Shown piece by piece: positions 40,472 to 48,783 of a DNA stretch of 48,783 bases; the first letter of the stretch is position 1, and each line of letters begins with the position of its first letter. The DNA comes from JBJMLO01 sp045805265 (lineage in GTDB: Bacteria > Actinomycetota > UBA4738 > JACQTL01). A program made the translations under genes and the position numbers. The DNA is taken from contig JBJMLO010000005.1 of assembly GCA_045805265.1 (NCBI GenBank), forward strand, positions 1 through 48,783. Direction: 5' to 3'. The notes beneath the pieces are model-generated. The model was not told where the DNA came from, did not search any database, and worked only from the letters and a program-made list of their open reading frames with translations.

Positions 40472-41272
40472 GTGCACGCCCTTCTGCAGGTGTTCGCGGC
40501 CCGGGCCGGATTCGAGGCGCCCACCGTCAACGAGCTGTACCAGTGGCCCTGCATCGTCCACTTCAAACTGGGCGTGAACCTCTGCATCAACAAGGTCGTG
40601 ATCCTGGAGTTCGCGGCGGCCGCCCTCACGGCCCTGGTGTTCATCCTGGCGTTCCGCCGCCCGAAGGTCGTGCCCCGGGGCGGGCAGAACCTCATGGAGG
40701 CCATGTACGACTTCGTGGCCCGCGACGTGATCGAGGGCGTGCTCGGCGCCAAAGGGGTCATCTGGCAGCCCTACCTGACGACGCTGTTCTTCTTCGCCCT
40801 GTTCATCAGCCTCATGGAGGTCGTCCCGGGGGTGCAGTTCCCGGTCTCGTCGCGGATCGCGGTTCCGATCGTCCTGGCGGCCGGGTCGTGGCTCATCTAC
40901 AACGGCGCCGGCATTCGCGAGAAGGGATTCTTCCGGTACTTCAAGGACGTCATGTTCCCGCCGGGGATCCCGAAGGCCGCGTACATCCTCCTCACGCCCA
41001 TCGAGCTCGTGACCGCGCTGGTCCTTCGGCCCGCGACGCTCGCCATCCGGCTGTTCGCGAACTTCTTCGCCGGGCACGTCCTGCTGGCGGTGTTCTTCGT
41101 GGGCACGGCGTACCTGGTCGCGCAGCCGCTCACGATCCCGTTCGGGGCCGCGGCACTGGTGCTGTCGGTGCTCCTGGTGGGCCTGGAGATCTTCATCGCC
41201 GCGGTACAGGCCTACGTGTTCACCCTGCTCACCGCGGTGTACATCACGCTGTCCGTGAGCGAAGAGCATTAG
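40472..41272 (+). CDS. atpB: ATP synthase F0 subunit a
   Basis: 266 residues, GTG start directly after the upstream stop. Membrane protein forming the proton half-channels. The essential arginine is Arg193 in LRPATLAIRLFANFFAGH, and QNLMEAMYDF and the final helix VQAYVFTLLTAVYITLS are as in the family. A long periplasmic N-terminus contains two cysteines (WPCIVHF and NLCINK) that could form a disulfide. Followed 14 nt later by atpE. Confidence 0.95.
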   Translation: MHALLQVFAARAGFEAPTVNELYQWPCIVHFKLGVNLCINKVVILEFAAAALTALVFILAFRRPKVVPRGGQNLMEAMYDFVARDVIEGVLGAKGVIWQPYLTTLFFFALFISLMEVVPGVQFPVSSRIAVPIVLAAGSWLIYNGAGIREKGFFRYFKDVMFPPGIPKAAYILLTPIELVTALVLRPATLAIRLFANFFAGHVLLAVFFVGTAYLVAQPLTIPFGAAALVLSVLLVGLEIFIAAVQAYVFTLLTAVYITLSVSEEH

Positions 41273-41286
41273 AGAAGGGAGAGGGA

Positions 41287-41526
41287 ATGCGTCTGTTCGC
41301 CATCATCGCCGCCGCCTCCGGCCTCACCGGGAGCCTGAGCCTCGTCGGGTACGGCCTGTCGACGATCGGGCCGGGCATCGGCATCGGGTTCATGGTCGGC
41401 AAGACCGTCGAGGGCCAGGCCCGCCAGCCGGAGATGGCCGGACGGCTGCAGACCACCATGATCCTGGGCATCGCCTTCACCGACGTGCTCGCGCTGATCG
41501 GCGCGGTGCTGGCGTTCATCCTGTAG
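41287..41526 (+). CDS. atpE: ATP synthase F0 subunit c
   Basis: 79 residues, two helices around the polar loop EGQARQPE. The glycine ladder GPGIGIGFMVG is in helix 1. The ion-carrying carboxylate in helix 2 is Asp66 (IAFTDVLALIG), where most Gram-positive subunits have Glu. No sodium-site Gln/Glu is seen in helix 1, so proton coupling is expected. GGAGAGGGA is the ribosome site. Confidence 0.96.
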   Translation: MRLFAIIAAASGLTGSLSLVGYGLSTIGPGIGIGFMVGKTVEGQARQPEMAGRLQTTMILGIAFTDVLALIGAVLAFIL

Positions 41527-41536
41527 GCGGGCGTCG

Positions 41537-42118
41537 GTGATCGCGCTACTCCTCGCGGCCAAGACGAAGAACCCGCTCATCCCCGCCACGAACGAGCTGG
41601 TCTGGGGAACCGTGTCGTTCGTGCTCCTGCTGGTGATCCTGTGGCGGGTCGGCGTGTTCCAGCGGATCACCGAGGCGCTCGCCAGGCGCACGGAGCTGAT
41701 CCAGGGGAACATCGAGAAGGCCGAGCAGACCCGGGAGGAGGCCGACCTGCTGCTGCAGCAGTACCGCGACCGGCTGGAATCGGCGCGGGACGAGGCCGAC
41801 CGGATCATCCGGGAGGCGCGGGAGGCCGCCGACCGCGTACGCAAGGAGCTGCAGGAGAAGGCCAAGGAAGAGTCCGACCGGATCGTCGAGTCCGCCCGGG
41901 CCGAGATCCGGGCCGAGCGCGATCGCGCGGCGCGCGAGCTGCGCCGCGAGGTCGGGATCCTGGCCGTGCAGGTGGCCGAGCGGGTCGTCGGGGAGTCCCT
42001 CGACGGCGATCGCCAGCTCCAGCTGGTGGACGCCTACGTCGAGGAGCTCGCCGCGAGCGTCGGCCCCACGCCGGACGCCGGCGACGGCGGCGGACCGACG
42101 GCGGGAGGCGGCGCGTGA
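41537..42118 (+). CDS. atpF: ATP synthase F0 subunit b
   Basis: 193 residues, GTG start. One membrane helix (LVWGTVSFVLLLVILWRVGVF) then a long heptad coiled coil from about residue 45 to 150, the peripheral stalk. The Gly-rich end (PDAGDGGGPTAGGGA) is extra. Only one b gene is present in the operon, so b is a homodimer. The stop overlaps atpH by GTGA. Confidence 0.93.
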   Translation: MIALLLAAKTKNPLIPATNELVWGTVSFVLLLVILWRVGVFQRITEALARRTELIQGNIEKAEQTREEADLLLQQYRDRLESARDEADRIIREAREAADRVRKELQEKAKEESDRIVESARAEIRAERDRAARELRREVGILAVQVAERVVGESLDGDRQLQLVDAYVEELAASVGPTPDAGDGGGPTAGGGA

Positions 42119-42933
42119 GCCAGGCTCGGCCGGGAGGCCGGTTCTCGCCGCGGGGCCGCGCGGAGGAGGTGTTCTCGGAGGCGGTGGAGGCGGGCGGCGG
42201 CGTGCTGCCGCGCGTCCGCGGGGAGCTGTTCGCGCTCGCCGACCTCCTGCGCCGGGAGCCGCAGCTCCGCAAGACCCTGGCCGACATCGGCGTCCCCCCG
42301 GATGCGAAGCGGGGGCTCCTGCGGGACCTCCTCGGCGACCGGCTCGACGAGCGAACCCTCTCCCTGCTCGAGGACCTTGTCGTGGAGGATTCCGTGTCGT
42401 ATCGCCTCCGACCGGCCCTCGAGGACCTCGCGGTGCAGGCGGTGCTGGCGGAGGCCGAGGCCGAGGGGTCGCTGGAGCGGGTGGCCGAGGAGCTGTTCCG
42501 GCTGTCCCGCCTGGTCGAGTCCGAGCCGGCCCTCCGGAGCGCCCTGACCGACCCGGTCCTCCCCGACGAGCGCAAGGCGGGCCTGATGGCCGACCTCCTC
42601 GAGGGCAAGGCCGCGACTGCCACGGTGCTCCTGGCCCGGTGGACGGTGGGGAAGACCGGCGACCCGGTCGCGCGGCTTCGGGAGCTGTCCGACCGGGCCG
42701 CGGCGCGGGACCGGCGTATGGTCGTTGAGGCCCGCACGGCGGTTCCCCTCGACGAGGCGCGGCAGGCGCGGCTGGGGGAGGCGCTGACCCGGGCCACGGG
42801 GAGACGGGTGGACGTCCAGGTCGTGGTGGACCCCTCGGTCGTGGGCGGCGTGGTCGCCCGCGTGGGCGACGAGGTCATCGACGGCTCGATCCGGAGGAAG
42901 CTCCAGCTGGCGTTGGAGCGCCTGACCAGATGA
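42115..42933 (+). CDS. atpH: ATP synthase F1 subunit delta, long form
   Basis: 272 residues versus about 180 in most bacteria. The extra length comes from a second copy of the helical N-terminal domain: ELFALADLLRREPQLRKTLAD (about 39-59) is echoed by ELFRLSRLVESEPALRSALTD (about 126-146). The C-terminal stalk-binding part (VDVQVVVDPSVVGGVVARVGDEVIDGSI) is normal. Long deltas are known in actinobacteria. It joins the peripheral stalk to F1. GTG start coupled to atpF. Confidence 0.92.
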   Translation: MSQARPGGRFSPRGRAEEVFSEAVEAGGGVLPRVRGELFALADLLRREPQLRKTLADIGVPPDAKRGLLRDLLGDRLDERTLSLLEDLVVEDSVSYRLRPALEDLAVQAVLAEAEAEGSLERVAEELFRLSRLVESEPALRSALTDPVLPDERKAGLMADLLEGKAATATVLLARWTVGKTGDPVARLRELSDRAAARDRRMVVEARTAVPLDEARQARLGEALTRATGRRVDVQVVVDPSVVGGVVARVGDEVIDGSIRRKLQLALERLTR

Positions 42934-42982
42934 ACGCGGACGCGGTCCGCGAAGCGATGCGAGAGCGAAGGGATGTGACGAC

Positions 42983-44626
<1,644 letters not shown>

Positions 44627-45541
44627 ATGGGGGCTCAGCTCCGCGCGATCCGGCGCCGCATCCGGTCGGTCCAGTCGACCATGAAGATCACCCGCGCCAT
44701 GGAGCTCATCGCCGCGTCGCAGATCCGGCGGGCCCAGCAGCGGGTCCAGCAGGCCCGGCCGTACGCCGAGCTGATCACGAGGGCCATCGGCGACCTCACC
44801 GGACAGGCCCAGGACCTCGAGCACCCGCTGCTCGAGGAGCGCCCCGAGCCGAAGGGCGCCGCGGTGTTCGTCGTGACCTCGGACCGCGGGCTGGCCGGGG
44901 CGTACAACGCCAACGTGCTGCGCCGGGGCGAGGAGCTGCTCCAGGCCCTCCGCGACGAGGGGAAGGAGCCGAAGCTCTACGTGACCGGCCGGAAGGGCCA
45001 GGCGTACTACCGGTTCCGCGATCGTCGCGTGGAACGACAGTGGCAGGGCTTCTCGGACCGCCCCTCGTACGACCACGCGAAGGAGATCGCCGACACGATG
45101 ATCGAGGCGTTCTCGTCGCGGGAGGTCGACGAGATCTACGGGGTGTACACGGACTACGTGTCGGCGCTCACCCAGCGGGCCGAGGCCCGGCAGTTCCTGC
45201 CGCTCGTCGTCGAGGAGGTCGAGATCGAGGAGGAGGGCCCGTACCCGCTGTACCTGTTCGAGCCCCACCCCCAGACGATTCTCGACGCGCTGCTCCCGCG
45301 GTACATCGAGATGCGGGTCTACGCGGCGCTGTTGGAGTCGGCGGCGTCGGAGCTCGCCGCCCGGCAGAAGGCGATGAAGGCGGCCACGGACAACGCGGAC
45401 GACCTCATCAAGAGCCTGACCCGCGTGGCGAACCAGGCTCGGCAGGCCGAGATCACGACGGAGATCTCCGAGATCGTGGGCGGCGCCGAGGCCCTCTCGT
45501 CGGCCGCCGACGAGGGGCTGGCGGAGGCGTTGACGGGGTGA
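44627..45541 (+). CDS. atpG: ATP synthase F1 subunit gamma
   Basis: 304 residues, slightly longer than E. coli gamma. The rotor shaft: N-terminal helix AIRRRIRSVQSTMKITRAMELIAASQIRRAQ, central Rossmann-like domain with TSDRGLAGAYNANVLR, and C-terminal helix MKAATDNADDLIKSLTRVANQARQAEITTEISEIVGGAEAL. ATG starts directly after the atpA stop. Complete. Confidence 0.96.
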   Translation: MGAQLRAIRRRIRSVQSTMKITRAMELIAASQIRRAQQRVQQARPYAELITRAIGDLTGQAQDLEHPLLEERPEPKGAAVFVVTSDRGLAGAYNANVLRRGEELLQALRDEGKEPKLYVTGRKGQAYYRFRDRRVERQWQGFSDRPSYDHAKEIADTMIEAFSSREVDEIYGVYTDYVSALTQRAEARQFLPLVVEEVEIEEEGPYPLYLFEPHPQTILDALLPRYIEMRVYAALLESAASELAARQKAMKAATDNADDLIKSLTRVANQARQAEITTEISEIVGGAEALSSAADEGLAEALTG

Positions 45542-45581
45542 GCGAACGAGGCGCGCCACGGCGCGGGAGACGGAGCTGAGC

Positions 45582-47222
45582 ATGGCGAATGCGAACGGGA
45601 ACGGGAACGCCCCGGGGCGGGTGGTCCGGGTCATCGGGCCGGTGGTGGACGTCGAGTTCCCTCCCGACGCGCTGCCCGAGATCCACTACGCCCTCACGCT
45701 GGAGCGGACCATCGACGAGGAGACGACGACGATCACCTGCGAGGTCGCCCAGCAGATCGGCGACTTCACGGTGCGGGCCATCGCGATGAAGCCCACCGAC
45801 GGCGTGGTGCGCGGCGCGCCGGTGCAGAACACCGGCGGGCCGATCAGCGTGCCGGTCGGCGAGAAGGTCCTGGGCCACGTGTTCAACGTGCTGGGAGACC
45901 CGCTCGACGTCGACGAGGTCGACTCGGACACCCGGTGGCCGATCCACCGCGACCCGCCGCCGTTCGACCAGCTGGAGCCCCGGACCCAGATGCTCGAGAC
46001 CGGCATCAAGGTCATCGACCTCCTGGAGCCCTACGTGCAGGGCGGCAAGATCGGGATGTTCGGCGGCGCCGGTGTCGGCAAGACCGTCATCATCCAGGAG
46101 ATGATCCACCGCCAGGCCGAGCAGCACGGCGGCGTGTCGGTGTTCGCGGGCGTGGGGGAGCGCACCCGCGAGGGCAACGACCTGTTCCTGGAGATGACCG
46201 AGTCGGGCGTGCTGGAGAAGACCGCGCTCGTGTTCGGCCAGATGGACGAGCCACCCGGCGTGCGGTTGCGCGTGGGCCTGGCGGCGCTGACGGTGGCCGA
46301 GTACTTCCGGGACGAGATGCACCAAGACGTCCTCCTGTTCATCGACAACATCTTCCGGTTCGTCCAGGCGGGCTCGGAGGTGTCCACGCTGCTGGGGCGG
46401 ATGCCCTCGGCGGTGGGCTACCAGCCCACGCTGGCCGACGAGATGGGCGAGCTGCAGGAACGCATCACGTCGACCCGGGGACGGTCCATCACGTCGCTCC
46501 AGGCCATCTACGTGCCCGCGGACGACATCACCGACCCGGCGCCGCACACGACGTTCGCGCACCTCGACGCGACGACGGTGCTCTCCCGGGCGATCTCGGA
46601 GCTGGGGATCTACCCGGCGGTGGACCCCCTGGACTCGACCTCCCGCATCCTCGACCCGCGGTACGTCGGTGAGGAGCACTACGCGGTGGCCCAGCGGGTC
46701 AAGGAGATCCTCCAGCGGTACCAGGACCTCCAGGACATCATCGCGATCCTCGGCGTCGACGAGCTGTCGGAAGAGGACAAGGTCATCGTCGGCCGCGCGA
46801 GGAAGATCCAGCGGTTCCTCTCGCAGCCGTTCTTCGTGGCGGAGCAGTTCACCGGGATCGAGGGCAAGTACGTGCCCCTCGACGAGACCATCGCCTCGTT
46901 CAAGGCCCTCACCGAGGGCGAGTACGACCACCTGCCGGAGCAGGCCTTCTACATGGTGGGCGGCATCGAGGAGGCCGAGGCGGCCGGGAAGAAGCTCTCC
47001 GGCGAGGGAGGCGGCGAGGCCGAGGCGGAGGCGAAGCCCACCGAGGAGGAGGCCGCCGGGGTGGCCCCGGAGGAGGCCGTCGAGGAGGACGAGAGTTCCG
47101 GGGGCGACGAGCGGGGCGACGGCCGGGAGGAGCGGCCGGGGCGTTCCGCGGAGGACGCCGACCAGAGCGACGCCGACGAGGGCGACGCCGACGAGGGCGA
47201 CGCCGACGAGAAGAAGGACTGA
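45582..47222 (+). CDS. atpD: ATP synthase F1 subunit beta with acidic tail
   Basis: 546 residues; beta subunits normally end near 470-480. Catalytic subunit with Walker A GGAGVGKT (161-168), GERTREGNDLF with the catalytic Glu, DVLLFIDNIFRFVQAGSEVS, and the DELSEED loop (DELSEEDKV). After AFYMVGGIEEAEAAGKKL about 75 residues follow that are nearly all Glu, Asp, Gly and Ala, ending in three DADEG-type repeats. Such a tail is unusual and probably disordered. An Asn/Gly-rich N-terminus is also extra. Confidence 0.96.
   Translation: MANANGNGNAPGRVVRVIGPVVDVEFPPDALPEIHYALTLERTIDEETTTITCEVAQQIGDFTVRAIAMKPTDGVVRGAPVQNTGGPISVPVGEKVLGHVFNVLGDPLDVDEVDSDTRWPIHRDPPPFDQLEPRTQMLETGIKVIDLLEPYVQGGKIGMFGGAGVGKTVIIQEMIHRQAEQHGGVSVFAGVGERTREGNDLFLEMTESGVLEKTALVFGQMDEPPGVRLRVGLAALTVAEYFRDEMHQDVLLFIDNIFRFVQAGSEVSTLLGRMPSAVGYQPTLADEMGELQERITSTRGRSITSLQAIYVPADDITDPAPHTTFAHLDATTVLSRAISELGIYPAVDPLDSTSRILDPRYVGEEHYAVAQRVKEILQRYQDLQDIIAILGVDELSEEDKVIVGRARKIQRFLSQPFFVAEQFTGIEGKYVPLDETIASFKALTEGEYDHLPEQAFYMVGGIEEAEAAGKKLSGEGGGEAEAEAKPTEEEAAGVAPEEAVEEDESSGGDERGDGREERPGRSAEDADQSDADEGDADEGDADEKKD
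47169..47210 (+). repeat. 15-bp tandem repeat at the 3' end of atpD
   Basis: GACGCCGACGAGGGC occurs at 47169-47183 and 47184-47198, and its first 12 nt again at 47199-47210. It encodes DADEG-DADEG-DADE at the end of the acidic beta tail. Confidence 0.9.
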
Positions 47223-47225
47223 CCG

Positions 47226-47489
47226 GTGGCCGAGAACCAGCTCGAGGTGCACGTCGTCACGCCGGAGCAGGAGGTGTGGTCGGGCGACGCCGACATGGTC
47301 GTCGCCACCGCGGCGGACGGGCAGCTCGGCGTGCTCCCGGGACACGCGCCGTTGCTGGCGCTGCTCGGCCGGGGGCCGCTCGAGGTCCAGGCCGGCGGGG
47401 AGCGCGTCCGGGCGACAGTCGACGGCGGGTTCCTCCATGTCGCGAACGACCGAGTGGACGTCCTGGCCGAGCACGCAGAGCTGGAGTAG
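47226..47489 (+). CDS. atpC: ATP synthase F1 subunit epsilon, short form
   Basis: 87 residues from GTG, versus 120-140 in most bacteria. The beta-sandwich domain is complete (LEVHVVTPEQEVWSGDADMV; GQLGVLPGHAPLLALL; GGFLHVANDRVDVLAEHAE). The C-terminal two-helix domain that binds ATP and blocks hydrolysis is absent; the stop comes immediately after the last beta strand. The enzyme must therefore limit ATP hydrolysis by another means. Three nt after atpD. No frameshift is visible downstream, since the plsC-like gene starts 18 nt later. Confidence 0.93.
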   Translation: MAENQLEVHVVTPEQEVWSGDADMVVATAADGQLGVLPGHAPLLALLGRGPLEVQAGGERVRATVDGGFLHVANDRVDVLAEHAELE

Positions 47490-47507
47490 CCGCCGGGAAC
47501 GATCGGG

Positions 47508-48269
47508 ATGGAACTCGTCTACCGTCTCGTCATCGGCGCCGCCCTCGCGGTGTTCCGGCTCTTGCGATGGGACGTCCGGGTCACAGGCTCGGAACACGTC
47601 CCCAGGCGGGGGCCCGCCATCGTCGCGGCGAACCACGTCGGGTACCTGGACTTCGCGTTCGTCGGCCTGGGTGCCCACCGGCGCGGCCGCCTGGTCCGGT
47701 TCATGGCCATGAAGGAGGCCTTCGGGCACCGGCTCGGCGGGCCGCTGCTCCGCGCGATGCGACACATCCCGGTCGACCGGGAGGGCGACGCGGCTGCCTC
47801 GCTCCGCCCGGCGCTCCGGGCCCTGCGGTCGGGGGAGGTCGTGGGTATCCACCCCGAAGGAGGGATGAGCCGGTCCTTCGTCACCGCTCCCGGCAAGAGC
47901 GGCGCGGCCCGGTTGGCGATCGAGAGCGGGGCCCCGCTCATCCCCGTCGCCGTATGGGGGAGCCAGCGGATCCTGGCCCCGGGCCGGCGGCGGCGGTTCC
48001 CCCGTGGCGTGGTGGTCACGGTGAGCTTCGGCGAGCCAATCGAGTGCGGACCAGGCTCCGATCCGAAGGCGGTGACGGACTCGCTCATGGAGCGGATCGG
48101 GCGCGATGTGGAGCGCGCCGCCCGATCGTATCCCCAGCGCCCGAGCACGATCCAGGACCGATGGTGGCTCCCGGCCCACCTCGGCGGCTCCGCCCCCACA
48201 GCGGAGGAGGGACTGGAAATATCCGGGGCCGCCGCGGCCCGCCGCCGCGCCCGGCGCAGCGCGACGTGA
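47508..48269 (+). CDS. PlsC-like 1-acylglycerol-phosphate acyltransferase
   Basis: 253 residues. The acyltransferase block I NHVGYLDF has Asn in place of the usual serine neighbours but keeps the NH....D catalytic pair. RFMAMKEAFGH, then PVDREG, and HPEGGMSRS (FPEGTRS in most) bind the acyl acceptor. An N-terminal hydrophobic helix anchors it to the membrane. It most likely makes phosphatidic acid or another acylated phospholipid. A basic tail (AAAARRRARRSAT) is extra. It lies 18 nt after atpC, so it may be read from the atp transcript. Confidence 0.87.
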   Translation: MELVYRLVIGAALAVFRLLRWDVRVTGSEHVPRRGPAIVAANHVGYLDFAFVGLGAHRRGRLVRFMAMKEAFGHRLGGPLLRAMRHIPVDREGDAAASLRPALRALRSGEVVGIHPEGGMSRSFVTAPGKSGAARLAIESGAPLIPVAVWGSQRILAPGRRRRFPRGVVVTVSFGEPIECGPGSDPKAVTDSLMERIGRDVERAARSYPQRPSTIQDRWWLPAHLGGSAPTAEEGLEISGAAAARRRARRSAT

Positions 48270-48360
48270 CGGGGACCTCTGGGGAGATGTCCGCCATAAC
48301 CTGCTGAAACAGACAGGAGCCCCTGCGGACCCGCCCGTCCCATGTCGAATCCCCTACTGC

Positions 48361-48544
48361 ATTCGGCCCACAATGTCTAGCCGATCGGGACATGTCGCTC
48401 GGGGGTCGGGTGAGGTACCTTGGGCGTCCTGGCGGCGAAGGGCGTCCCCCGAGATTGGTGGAGCCCCCCGCTTGGGGGAGAACCAGCACCCACTGGGAAA
48501 CGGCCGCCGATGGTCGGCGGCCGGAAGTTGAAGGGGGGGTGGAA
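48361..48544 (+). promoter_or_regulatory. Structured 5' leader of the terminal secreted-protein gene
   Basis: The 275-bp gap after the plsC-like gene contains paired elements. CCGATCGG (48381-48388) abuts the palindrome GACATGTC (48389-48396), and ATGTC at 48373-48377 mirrors GACAT at 48389-48393. Hairpin 1 is CCCCC/GGGGG with a GCTT loop (48465-48478). Hairpin 2 is a perfect 10-bp stem with a 3-nt loop (48501-48523) ending 21 nt before the start codon. There is no T-run, so it is not a classic terminator. An RNA switch or translation-control element is possible; I could not match it to a known class. 48270-48360 shows nothing assignable. Confidence 0.35.
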
Positions 48545-48783
48545 GTGATCCATCGTCTTCCTCGGAAGGGTAGGCGCAAGCTCGCGATGTTCGCGGGCCT
48601 CGCCACGATCGTGTCCTTCCTCGTTCTGTCACCGGTCGTGGCCAACGCCGACGCCGGCAACCCGATCCTGGGCTCGATCCACGGCACGATCCGCGACAAC
48701 CCGAACGGCACGGCCACCGTGTTCGTGCGGGGCCAGTGGAACTGGCTGACCCACACCACCGACTGCAACTTCGACCGCGCCGG
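48545..48783 (+). CDS. Secreted hypothetical protein, 5' part only
   Basis: GTG start with a GGGGGGG-rich ribosome site; 79 codons reach the right edge. A clear Sec signal peptide: basic start (HRLPRKGRRK), hydrophobic core (FAGLATIVSFLVLSPVV), and a probable cleavage after ANA, near residue 38. The mature part begins DAGNPILGSIHGTIRDNPNG and continues with an aromatic stretch and a Cys. I do not recognise a family from this length. The long structured leader suggests regulated expression. Confidence 0.75.
   Translation, partial: MIHRLPRKGRRKLAMFAGLATIVSFLVLSPVVANADAGNPILGSIHGTIRDNPNGTATVFVRGQWNWLTHTTDCNFDRA

Noticed and set aside
47226..47508. Frameshift explaining the short epsilon
   Set aside because: The stop is followed after 18 nt by another gene, leaving no room for the missing 40-50 residues, so the short form appears genuine.
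48361..48544. c-di-AMP (ydaO) riboswitch upstream of the secreted-protein gene
   Set aside because: Such switches often precede secreted proteins in actinobacteria, but I could not find the conserved GCCGAA start or the GACAGCTAAC end segment.

Overview
GC-rich (about 70%) bacterial chromosome with the codon use, GTG/TTG starts and gene order of an actinomycete. The series argS, hom-thrC-thrB, rho, rpmE, prfA-prmC-tsaC, wecA and the atp operon is the same backbone seen in mycobacteria. Features less typical of well-studied actinobacteria suggest a deep-branching or uncultured Actinomycetota lineage. These are DUF1385 beside rpmE, AtpZ, a short epsilon subunit, and homologues of archaeal cyclic 2,3-diphosphoglycerate (cDPG) enzymes. 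The taxon cannot be fixed from the sequence alone.

Layout. 1-485: left-edge debris, with the start of a transposase running off the window, its presumed IS end, and two broken SnoaL-like gene fragments. 486-1163: a small hypothetical gene and tRNA-Arg(CCG). 1250-6772: argS, a GNAT gene and the threonine operon hom-thrC-thrB, tightly packed. 6782-13640: accessory genes (DUF2332, a DoxX-Rieske membrane fusion, a double VOC protein, a glycogen-debranching-type glycosidase, and the periplasmic protease MarP). 13712-19420: a compact run of metallophosphoesterase, cDPG synthetase, 2-phosphoglycerate kinase, transaldolase-like aldolase and rho. 19511-25242: a small protein, rpmE, DUF1385, a DivIVA protein with a repeat tail, prfA, prmC and tsaC. 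25285-26469: a DUF222/HNH gene on the other strand whose nuclease core carries two adjacent in-place inversions. 26631-30318: LMW phosphatase, rpiB, glyA, wecA. 30329-39632: cysE-like, an agmatinase-family gene, a lone receiver protein, a GSAM-family aminotransferase, hisD and the polyamine-type ABC transporter potABCD. 39808-47489: complete ATP synthase operon atpZ-I-B-E-F-H-A-G-D-C. 47508-end: a PlsC-like acyltransferase and the start of a secreted protein gene behind a structured leader.

How the genes work together. The 13.7-19.4 kb operon looks able to turn 2-phosphoglycerate into 2,3-bisphosphoglycerate and then cyclic 2,3-diphosphoglycerate, with a candidate hydrolase at its head and rho as its last gene. 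This is the best candidate here for an under-described bacterial system. The atp operon is preceded by a perfect 18-bp palindrome matching Rex (and CRP) operators and, further down, by a strong -35/-10 pair next to a nearly leaderless GTG start. A TAnnnT box (often TAGnnT) 9-10 nt before the start codon, without a Shine-Dalgarno sequence, recurs at several operon heads. This points to widespread leaderless or near-leaderless transcripts. The agmatinase-family gene, aminotransferase and potABCD may form a guanidino/polyamine uptake and catabolism neighbourhood.
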